The notes below the pieces were generated by a model, which made no database searches, was not told the origin of the DNA, and was given only the letters and a program-made list of their open reading frames with translations. From the NCBI GenBank assembly GCA_002365595.1, contig DFAM01000011.1:55021-119020 (forward strand): a stretch of DNA of 64,000 nt. Reading direction: 5' to 3'. Numbering within the stretch: position 1 is the first letter of the stretch; each line of letters opens with the position of its first letter. This stretch comes from Acinetobacter sp. UBA3106 (GTDB lineage: Bacteria; Pseudomonadota; Gammaproteobacteria; Pseudomonadales; Moraxellaceae). Shown here piece after piece: positions 26,407 through 34,344 of this stretch. A program made the translations under genes and the position numbers.

Positions 26407-27678
26407 TTAAAGTTTAGGATTAGCGGATTCGTCTTGATCAACCGAACGTGCCGTGAATTGCCTGAAATCAGTACCGGATGGCGCCTGATAAATTCTTAAA
26501 CCAAATTCAGGGACAATGGCAATCAAATGATCAAAGATATCAGACTGGATCGCTTCATAATCCTTCCATACCGTTGTATTTGCAAAAGCATAAATTTCCA
26601 GTGGTAGACCCTCACTGGTCGGTTGTAATTGTCGAATAATCAGTGATTGATTTTGCGCGATGCCGGAATGCTGTTTTAAGTAAAACTCAACATAGGCGCG
26701 GAAGGTTCCTAAATTGGTTAAACGGCGCTGATTGTATAAAGATTGGTTCGAGAGTTGCTGGTTGAAGCTTTCCAGTTCGTCATGTTTGCTATTTAAATAT
26801 TGATCCAGCAATAAAAATTCTTTCAGCTTTTGCTGTTCAGCCGGGGTCATAAAATGTACGCTGCTTTGATCAATAAAGATTGATCGTTTAATCCGCCGAG
26901 CTCCCGCATAAGCCATACCGCGCCAGTTTTTAAAAGTATCTGTCACCAGTTTATTGGTTGGAATAGTGGTTAAGGTTTTGTCAAAATTTTGCACGGTAAT
27001 GGTGTGCAATGACATATCAATGACATCGCCGTCGGCATTCAGTGAAGGCATCTCTATCCAGTCACCAATTCGCACCATGTCATAAGATGAAATCTGTACT
27101 GACGCGACCAAAGAGAGAATGGTATTTTGAAATACCAGCATCAGTACTGCTGCCATGGCACCAAAACCTGCCAGCAAGGTAAAGACATCTTTTTTAAGGA
27201 ACGTACCTAAAATCATCAAGCCACAGACAATAAAGATGATCAGCTTAACCAGCTGTAAATAACCTTTAATTGGCTTGTTTTTTGACTTGGGATTACGTTG
27301 ATAAACCAGATTGAAAATACTTAAAAATTCACTGATAGCCAAAGCAATGGTAAGAAAAATAAACGCTTGTGCCGCCATTTGAACAAAAACAATGACTTTT
27401 TCTGAAAGATGCGGAACCGTGATAATTCCGTTCATAATCACAATGGCTGGCACAATATTGGAAATCCGTCGGATTACGCTGTGCTGGGCAAAAATTTCAT
27501 GATTGACAAATTTCATCTTGGAAATCAGTTGGCGAATACCGCGAACCACAACCTGCTTGGCAATAAAATTTGCCAGGAATGCCAGTAAAATTAAAATACT
27601 GAGAGAGGTGAGCATTTCTAGCCATGGATATTGATCTGACCAGTCCTGAATATTTTGTATAAATGCCAATTGTTGCAA
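26407..27678 (-). CDS. Mechanosensitive ion channel, MscS family (YbdG-like)
   Basis: A 423-residue MscS-family channel with several N-terminal membrane helices, a pore helix region (TLLAGFGAMAAVLMLVFQNTILSL) and the cytoplasmic beta domain (VRIGDWIEMPSLNADGDVIDMSLHTITV). The asparagine/aspartate-rich sensor region and C-terminal domain match the YbdG/MscM subgroup, which gates under mild osmotic downshift. It is in the inner membrane. Confidence 0.85.
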   Translation of the reverse strand: MQQLAFIQNIQDWSDQYPWLEMLTSLSILILLAFLANFIAKQVVVRGIRQLISKMKFVNHEIFAQHSVIRRISNIVPAIVIMNGIITVPHLSEKVIVFVQMAAQAFIFLTIALAISEFLSIFNLVYQRNPKSKNKPIKGYLQLVKLIIFIVCGLMILGTFLKKDVFTLLAGFGAMAAVLMLVFQNTILSLVASVQISSYDMVRIGDWIEMPSLNADGDVIDMSLHTITVQNFDKTLTTIPTNKLVTDTFKNWRGMAYAGARRIKRSIFIDQSSVHFMTPAEQQKLKEFLLLDQYLNSKHDELESFNQQLSNQSLYNQRRLTNLGTFRAYVEFYLKQHSGIAQNQSLIIRQLQPTSEGLPLEIYAFANTTVWKDYEAIQSDIFDHLIAIVPEFGLRIYQAPSGTDFRQFTARSVDQDESANPKL

Positions 27679-27890
27679 AACTTACCCTGAAATTTTTAAA
27701 TGATGAATAGTGTATAGGGTTATTTTTTTATTCTAATAAAGATAACGTTTTATATACATGAACTAAAACAAAATTCACCAGCTGCGCTGATACTGGAATG
27801 GCTTAATTTTTTATCATGATTTTGTTCTTATAGTCTATGCCAATACGAATACTGGCATAGAGAACTACTTTAACTATTGATGAGCGAGAC

Positions 27891-28427
27891 TTACCACATT
27901 AAATCATCAGGAATGACATAAGCGGCATAAGGATCTTCCTCATCTGTGGTTTGTTCATTCTTCTCGGAATTATTCACAATGATGAAGCCTTCCATTTTGT
28001 CATTAATGCGCTCTGCCAAAGCCTTGGGTAAAACAGCGTAACTTTCAGCTTCTTTGGCAATAATGAGTGAACCAGCAACTAGGGCATTGTAAATCTGCTG
28101 ATTGAGATAAATCTTTTTGACTTTATTGTCATCAATAAATTGATAGGCAACTTCACCATCGGTATCTTTAATTTTGTGCTGATTGATCATTTGAACAATG
28201 GCAGCTTTTAATTCTTTACCTTGTAACAGGCGTTTTTTCTCTAAATCCAGTGCCTGATCGCGAGCCAGTTTCTCTTGCTGATCCTGGGCAATTTTGGCCT
28301 TTAATTCAGCTTCGTTGCTTTGTCCGGTACGTTGCTCATGTACAGCCTGTTTTGACAGTTTTTTAGCCTTTTTATTATCGACTAAACCCGCTTTTAGCAA
28401 TTGAGCCTGTAATGCATTTTTGACCAT
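27891..28427 (-). CDS. DUF2058 family protein
   Basis: A 178-residue highly charged, helical protein beginning MVKNALQAQLLKAGLVDNKK, the DUF2058 signature, with a long coiled-coil-like middle rich in Lys, Glu and Gln and an acidic C-terminal tail. I chose the ATG at 28427 over a frame starting 54 bases upstream because it matches the family start. DUF2058 proteins are thought to bind nucleic acid, but their function is not established. It follows the DUF1275 gene by 14 bases and is probably co-transcribed. Confidence 0.85.
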   Translation of the reverse strand: MVKNALQAQLLKAGLVDNKKAKKLSKQAVHEQRTGQSNEAELKAKIAQDQQEKLARDQALDLEKKRLLQGKELKAAIVQMINQHKIKDTDGEVAYQFIDDNKVKKIYLNQQIYNALVAGSLIIAKEAESYAVLPKALAERINDKMEGFIIVNNSEKNEQTTDEEDPYAAYVIPDDLMW

Positions 28428-28441
28428 AATAAATTCCGATA

Positions 28442-29116
28442 TTACTCTTGAGTCTGTCGATAACGATAATAAATCACCCAATAAATCGAGCTAAGGGTCC
28501 AACTTAACATCGCAGGGATAAGGAATGAGTTCAATTTTAAATAAGGATACATCAGGCTCGCAAGTAAACCGCCAATAAAAAATCCAAATAAAATGAGTAA
28601 ATGAAGAATAATGCGTCGACTTTCTACTTCTAAACCACGTAGCCTGTAACCTAATGCCAAACCCAAATCGGTCAAAACGCCTGATAAATGGGTCGTGCGG
28701 ATGATCGTGCCTTTATAATGACTGACCATGGCATTTTGCACACCCATCGCTACACACGCCCAAAGCAAAGCATAACGAGGAAAATAGGGCAATAAAAACC
28801 AGCATAGCATAATAAAAAGAGCCACCAAGCTTAAAGGTAAACCGTAGCGGCTTCCTAGCTTAAACTGGCTATTTCCCAGTATCAATCCGCTATAACAGGA
28901 ACCGATCACATAACATAGGACAACCAAGCTCAAGTAGAGGATCTGTTCAGGTTGCCACTTGAGTAAAGCCATGGCCAAGATGCTGACATTACCGGTCATG
29001 TGTGAAACGGACTGATGCAACACGGTCACCAGTCCGAGGACGTTAATCATTCCTGCATTCATTGCAAGAAAAAAAGCACCTAATTGAACCCAGAGCGGTA
29101 AAGTTTGAAGAGGCAT
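28442..29116 (-). CDS. DUF1275 (YoaK) membrane protein
   Basis: A 224-residue integral membrane protein with six or seven predicted helices. It starts PLWVQLGAFFLAMNAGMINVLG and contains the family's HMTGNVS and GVLTDLGLALG motifs. The function of YoaK/DUF1275 proteins is unknown. It ends 14 bases before the DUF2058 start. Confidence 0.85.
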   Translation of the reverse strand: MPLQTLPLWVQLGAFFLAMNAGMINVLGLVTVLHQSVSHMTGNVSILAMALLKWQPEQILYLSLVVLCYVIGSCYSGLILGNSQFKLGSRYGLPLSLVALFIMLCWFLLPYFPRYALLWACVAMGVQNAMVSHYKGTIIRTTHLSGVLTDLGLALGYRLRGLEVESRRIILHLLILFGFFIGGLLASLMYPYLKLNSFLIPAMLSWTLSSIYWVIYYRYRQTQE

Positions 29117-29149
29117 AACGTCATAAAAAAATACTTAATAATGACTATC

Positions 29150-30343
29150 TTAATCCAAACCACGATCAACAGCAGCAGTAAATAGCACATCTGTTGAAGA
29201 ATTTAATGCCGTTTCAGTCGAATCCTGTAATACGCTAATCACCATACCAATCGCAACCACTTGCATGGCGATATCGGAACTAATGCCAAACAGGCCACAC
29301 GCAACAGGAATCAGCAGTAAAGAACCACCGGCAACACCAGATGCACCACAAGCAGAAACGGTTGCAAGCACAGATAAAACCAGCATGGTGGTGAAATCAA
29401 CCGAAATACCTAAAGTATTGACGGTTGCCAATGTTAAGACGGTAATGGTGACTGCGGCACCCGCCATGTTAATTGTTGCACCGAGTGGAATAGCGACACT
29501 TGCTGTAGATTCATTCACCCCTAAACGCTTGGCTAAATCCAGATTCACAGGAATATTGGCTGCCGAGCTTCGGGTAAAGAACGCGGTAATGCCACTTTCA
29601 CGTAGACATTTAAACACCAGCGGATAAGGGTTAGCGCGAGTAACAAAGGCGACCATAATTGGATTAATGACCAATGCCACAAAGAACATGGTGCCAATCA
29701 ATACAGTGAGTAATTGGGCATAGCTTTCAAAAGTATTTAATCCCGCTTCAGCAACTGTTACCGCAACCAGACCAAAAATACCGACCGGGGCAAAGTTAAT
29801 CACCAAACGAATTACACTATTTACGGCATTTGCAGCATCGGTTAAAAAGATTTTAGTGCTGTCTGATGAGTGACGGAACGCAGCACCCAAAGCAACAGCC
29901 CAAGCCAAAATACCAATAAAGTTTGCTTCACTAATCGCTACCACAGGATTTGCCACAAAACTTAAAAGCAGATTTTTTAAGATTTCAATCAGGCTGCCCG
30001 GTGGTTGCAGGTCCGCATTTGCCGGGATATCCAGGAATAATGTACTTGGAAAAAAGATACTGGCAATTACTGCACTTAATGCAGCCAAGAACATCCCAAT
30101 GCTATACATCACAATAATCGGTTTAATGTTGGCGCTATGGCCGACTTTAAAATTGGCAATAGACGATAAAACCAGAATAAAAACCAATATAGGTGCAACA
30201 GATTTAAGAGCTTTAATAAACAAGTCACCCAAGAGGCTTAAATAGGGAGCGACATTAGGGAACAAAACAGCAACACCAATACCTAAAATAATGGCGATAA
30301 TAATTCGGGAGACTAAACTCAAACGCATTAAAGCAGAAAACAT
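29150..30343 (-). CDS. sstT: Serine/threonine:sodium symporter
   Basis: A 397-residue member of the dicarboxylate/amino acid:cation symporter (DAACS) family, SstT branch. It begins with RLSLVSRIIIAIILGIGVAV, and FFTRSSAANIPVNLDLAKRLG and GATINMAGAAVTITVLTLA match the SstT substrate-binding core. It imports serine and threonine with sodium. It lies in a run of minus-strand membrane-protein genes but appears to have its own promoter region. Confidence 0.92.
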   Translation of the reverse strand: MFSALMRLSLVSRIIIAIILGIGVAVLFPNVAPYLSLLGDLFIKALKSVAPILVFILVLSSIANFKVGHSANIKPIIVMYSIGMFLAALSAVIASIFFPSTLFLDIPANADLQPPGSLIEILKNLLLSFVANPVVAISEANFIGILAWAVALGAAFRHSSDSTKIFLTDAANAVNSVIRLVINFAPVGIFGLVAVTVAEAGLNTFESYAQLLTVLIGTMFFVALVINPIMVAFVTRANPYPLVFKCLRESGITAFFTRSSAANIPVNLDLAKRLGVNESTASVAIPLGATINMAGAAVTITVLTLATVNTLGISVDFTTMLVLSVLATVSACGASGVAGGSLLLIPVACGLFGISSDIAMQVVAIGMVISVLQDSTETALNSSTDVLFTAAVDRGLD

Positions 30344-30661
30344 AAAGGTGCCTTGTCACACATACGAGGACTAAAAAAATCACAAAGATATGCGGCATTT
30401 TATACCTAAAATTGATATTGCTAAAAAATAATTTCCATATAAAAACTAACTGTTTATTTTTAAAGTCGATATTTTCAATTTTTAATTAAAATTTTTCATA
30501 TTTTGAAATATTCAAGTAATACAAATGCTTCTGCTTATTCTGCTGTGTTGTATTTGGTCAGGCCATTCTATTGGATGTATTTTAGTCTTTCACTAAAGTT
30601 CAAAAGCTATTTTTGAGAGCAACACCAGAAATCCCATGTCGCTAGTTTTATCTCATTGATC
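30344..30661. other. Intergenic, sstT promoter region
   Basis: 318 AT-rich bases between sstT and the SulP gene, both on the minus strand. It should carry the sstT promoter. No gene, hairpin or repeat stood out. Confidence 0.4.
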
Positions 30662-32386
30662 TTAAAAATCTTCTGGGGAAAGTTCTTGCATGGCCTGAAA
30701 ATGCGAAAGATAAATCTTGCCACTTAAGTGTTTCAGCAATTTTGAATGCTGTAATTTATCCATCACTGGACCCTTAATTTCCGAGAAATTCAGTTTAATG
30801 TTCAATTTATTAAGCTCGGCATTCAGATCTTCCAGCATTTCCAGCGCACTCAGATCAATAGCACTAATACTGGAACAGTTAAGAACCACATGCTCTAAAT
30901 CAGCATATTGACTCATAGCATTAATCAGAAAGCCTTTAAAAGTATTGGCATTTAAAAAGGTCAGGTTTTCATCTATCCGCATGGACAAAACTTTGTTGGA
31001 GGTCAGTACATCATGACGCTGTATATTTCTAAAATGCTGGGTTCCTTCGACCAGACCAATGACCGCAATATGCGGGCGGCTGATACGCCAGAGCAGCAAA
31101 ATAAAGGTAGAGACAATCCCCAACAGCAAACCGGTCGAGATATCGATGCAGAGCACACCAAAGAAGGTAATCCACATGGCAATACCGTCTGCTTTGGAAT
31201 AACGCCAAGTTTCAATAAATGGCTTAAAATCAACCAGTTTCCAGATAGACACGATGATGGTGGCTGCCAGAATGGCCAAAGGTAAATCACGGAAGAAACC
31301 AGTAAAATAGAGGCTGACCAGGATAATAAGCAGGGATGAAATCACGCCTGCCAGCGGCGTTTTGGCACCGGCATCTGCATTGACCACCGTGCGCGATAAA
31401 CTTCCGGTGACTGGAAATGCCGAGCTGAGACCGGCACTTAGATTGGATAAACCTAACGCAATCAGTTCCTGGTTACTATTTAAATGACTGCGTTGCTGTA
31501 AGGCAGTGGCCTGAGCAATGGACAGTGATTCGACAAAGCTGATCATGGCGATCATGGCTGCACCTGGCAACAAGGTCATGACCAGATCCAGATTCCAGTA
31601 GGGCATACTCAGCGGGGGAAAACCAGAAGGAATTTCTCCTACCGTTTTAATGCCCACGGCTTTTAAATCTAAAAAATAGACCGCTGCAATTGAAATCACC
31701 ACCAAACTTAAAGGCAAGGCTTTAGTCAAAAAAGCTGTCGAACCTATCCGGCTTTGCACAGCATTAGAATGTAAAACTTTAGGAAGATAAATCAGAAAAA
31801 TAAGTGCAAGCAGACCAAATATTAAAGATGGCAGATTGCTGTAACTCATATATTGCCAAACACTGAGTACAAATTCGGGAATATTATTGGCTTTTAAAGG
31901 CACATCGACCAGAAATTTGAATTGACCTAAAGCAATCAACAAGGCAGAAGCAATAATAAAACTCTTGATGACCGGATGACTGATCAGCTGAATCAGAAAG
32001 CCAAATCTAAAAATTCCGAGCAACAGCGAAATAACGCCCACCATCACGGCCAGTAGGCAGGCAGCCTGTATATAAACAGGAGAGCCAACTTCAAACAGTG
32101 GATTGAGGGTTGCGAAGGTCATCATGGAAATAATCGCGACAGGGCCAATAGACAGTGTAGGACTGCTCCCGACCATGGCGTAAATGATCATGGGCAGAAT
32201 ACTGGCATATAGTCCTGTAATTGGCGGTAGTCCTGCTAGCATGGCATAGGCCATTCCTTGCGGAACCAGCATTGCAATGACAATCAGTGCTGAAAGAAGG
32301 TCAGATTTAAATTTGTTTTGATTGTATGTACGCAGCCAGCGCCAAGCGGGTAATAACATGGTTAAGCGAAAATTTAAATCTGACAT
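30662..32386 (-). CDS. SulP family anion transporter
   Basis: A 574-residue SulP (SLC26-like) transporter with about fourteen membrane segments (LLSALIVIAMLVPQGMAYAMLAGLPPI is the N-terminal signature) and a C-terminal STAS domain from about residue 445. It moves sulfate, bicarbonate or a dicarboxylate; which one is not visible. In the STAS domain, NCSSISAIDLSALEMLE is intact. A cysteine synthase lies 8 kb away, which is too far to support a sulfate role. Confidence 0.88.
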   Translation of the reverse strand: MSDLNFRLTMLLPAWRWLRTYNQNKFKSDLLSALIVIAMLVPQGMAYAMLAGLPPITGLYASILPMIIYAMVGSSPTLSIGPVAIISMMTFATLNPLFEVGSPVYIQAACLLAVMVGVISLLLGIFRFGFLIQLISHPVIKSFIIASALLIALGQFKFLVDVPLKANNIPEFVLSVWQYMSYSNLPSLIFGLLALIFLIYLPKVLHSNAVQSRIGSTAFLTKALPLSLVVISIAAVYFLDLKAVGIKTVGEIPSGFPPLSMPYWNLDLVMTLLPGAAMIAMISFVESLSIAQATALQQRSHLNSNQELIALGLSNLSAGLSSAFPVTGSLSRTVVNADAGAKTPLAGVISSLLIILVSLYFTGFFRDLPLAILAATIIVSIWKLVDFKPFIETWRYSKADGIAMWITFFGVLCIDISTGLLLGIVSTFILLLWRISRPHIAVIGLVEGTQHFRNIQRHDVLTSNKVLSMRIDENLTFLNANTFKGFLINAMSQYADLEHVVLNCSSISAIDLSALEMLEDLNAELNKLNIKLNFSEIKGPVMDKLQHSKLLKHLSGKIYLSHFQAMQELSPEDF

Positions 32387-32763
32387 ATCTAAAACTAAAT
32401 CACTATTTCAGATATATTATGCATAAAAAATGCTAAGAAGTCTTGTGAGTAAGATAGGGACTAATGACATTTACTGTGCAAAAATAGCGAGAACTTAAAA
32501 TCTACTCGCCAAACCAGATTCAGCAGCAAGTGCAGTTCAGATAAAAAGATAATCTTTTTTGGATTTAAAAAGTAAGCCTGCAAGGTATGCTTTGAGTTCC
32601 CGCAGATTATGATGACTTTTCCATCGAGACGTTACCTCAAAAAAGCTGGGCTCCGATATTCTCGGCACGATTCAAATCGAAATTCATGATTAAAATTTTG
32701 TTAATTTTATCGATAAATATGTTATAAAATGTAAATATGGTCACACTATTTTAGGGTCAGGTT
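32387..32763. other. Intergenic with a coding-like fragment
   Basis: Spacer between divergent SulP and diguanylate cyclase genes. A minus-strand frame at 32537-32668 (GTG start, 43 codons, starting MPRISEPSFFEVTSRWKS) has higher GC than its surroundings. On the plus strand the same DNA has small hairpins (CCGA/TCGG at about 32654-32666). It may be a fragment of a mobile or repeated element or an RNA. No known riboswitch motif is visible. Confidence 0.3.
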
Positions 32764-34329
32764 TTGAAACAGATTCTTTTGGCACTTAAATTAAATCTTC
32801 GAAAACTGATCCTGATTTCGACTATTATCAGTGTGTCGTGCTTATTTATTGTGTCTGTATTTATTCTCAATTATGTGATTAAAGACCAGCTCATTCAAAA
32901 TTCACTTTTAGTGAATGTCAAATATGCTTCAAAGGTTGCCAATAGTGCAGATCAGCATTTTGATGATATGCTGAAAGAGTTAAAATATAGTGCTGACCTG
33001 TTAGGACAAGATTTTTCTAATCCTCAATTAATACAAGAAGAAACAAAGCGTCTTAAAAATCAATCGAACAAATTTAATAGTTTATTAATTGTAGATCCGC
33101 AAAGAAGAATAGTTTCTTTTGCGCCGCAAAGTTTAAATTTGAGTACTCATATCTCATATAAATCAGTCGGCATTACTGAGTCTTTAAAGCATAAAACCAC
33201 CTATATTTCTTCTCCTTATTGGTCAGTGAGACATAATCTGGTGGTAATGTTGTCGCAACCCATTTATGACCGAAATAAAAATTATCAGGGCATGATTGGC
33301 GGCACGATTTATCTACAAAAAAATAATCTTATCCAGAAAATGCTTTCAACCGAATATGATTTTAAAAAAAGTTATATGTATGTCATTGACCAGGATAATC
33401 GAATTATTTTTCATCCAGATCCGAAAAGGATTGGCGAAAAAATTGTCAATAATACCGGGCTGGACTATATGGTACATAAACGAATAGGAAATGTCCGGTT
33501 AATCAATAGTCGGGGCGTCGAAAATTTGGCAGGTTTTGCCTATATTCCGAGTACCAACTGGATTGTCGTTTCCCAGCAACCAACCGAAGAACTGTTAAAG
33601 CAAGCCAATGTGATTCTTTTAAAAGTTTCGGTCGGAATTTTATTTTTCTATTTATTTATCTTTTTTATTGTCTGGAGAATGTCGCGCTTTATTTCTTCAC
33701 CTTTAAATAGCTTGGCGAAAATGGCCAGTATGCTTAATCAGCCAGACATTCAGGATAAAATTAAACAGGTTGATCCCTGGTATTTTGAAGTTTTAAAGTT
33801 TAGAACCTCATTGCTGCTCAGTTCCCAAGCCTTTACTGAAAAGATTACGGAACTGCGTCAACATGTAAATACCGATCCACTGACAGGTTTATATAATCGA
33901 CGGGGAATGCAAATCTTTTTAAAAGAAGTGGTGAGTCTAGAGAGAGATTTTGCCGTCCTTGCAATTGATATCGATTTTTTTAAGAAGGTGAATGATACTT
34001 ATGGTCATGATCAGGGAGATATCGTTTTAAAAACCCTGGCCAGTTTTATGAATAATAATTTCAGAGAGGGAGACATTTGTTGTCGTATAGGCGGGGAAGA
34101 GTTTATTGTATTAATGACCACCTCAGACCCTAAGGTCGCTTATAATGCTGCGGAACGTTTAAGAAAAACAATGGAATCAAGCAACATTAATTCTATCGGA
34201 CCCATCACCATATCTATTGGAATTGCCTTTTGGCCTAAAAGCTCGGACAGTGTGAGCGAAGTTTTTAAAATGGCGGATAATAAACTTTATCAAGCTAAAA
34301 ATAATGGACGTAACTGTATTCGTTATTAG
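32764..34329 (+). CDS. Diguanylate cyclase with periplasmic dCache sensor
   Basis: A 521-residue membrane enzyme that makes c-di-GMP from two GTP. An N-terminal helix (about 15-40), a periplasmic dCache-like domain (about 45-275), a second helix (about 280-300) and a HAMP-like linker precede the GGDEF domain. The active site is GGEEF at 443-447 and the inhibitory I-site RxxD (REGD) lies five residues before it, so product inhibition is expected. The start is a TTG. It is convergent with a large EAL protein, giving a paired synthase and hydrolase. Confidence 0.9.
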   Translation: MKQILLALKLNLRKLILISTIISVSCLFIVSVFILNYVIKDQLIQNSLLVNVKYASKVANSADQHFDDMLKELKYSADLLGQDFSNPQLIQEETKRLKNQSNKFNSLLIVDPQRRIVSFAPQSLNLSTHISYKSVGITESLKHKTTYISSPYWSVRHNLVVMLSQPIYDRNKNYQGMIGGTIYLQKNNLIQKMLSTEYDFKKSYMYVIDQDNRIIFHPDPKRIGEKIVNNTGLDYMVHKRIGNVRLINSRGVENLAGFAYIPSTNWIVVSQQPTEELLKQANVILLKVSVGILFFYLFIFFIVWRMSRFISSPLNSLAKMASMLNQPDIQDKIKQVDPWYFEVLKFRTSLLLSSQAFTEKITELRQHVNTDPLTGLYNRRGMQIFLKEVVSLERDFAVLAIDIDFFKKVNDTYGHDQGDIVLKTLASFMNNNFREGDICCRIGGEEFIVLMTTSDPKVAYNAAERLRKTMESSNINSIGPITISIGIAFWPKSSDSVSEVFKMADNKLYQAKNNGRNCIRY

Positions 34330-34344
34330 AGCATGGAACGGTAG

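Noticed and set aside
32580..32690. c-di-GMP riboswitch in front of the diguanylate cyclase
   Set aside because: No GEMM consensus (conserved GGNAAA and tetraloop receptor motifs) is visible; only small unrelated hairpins.
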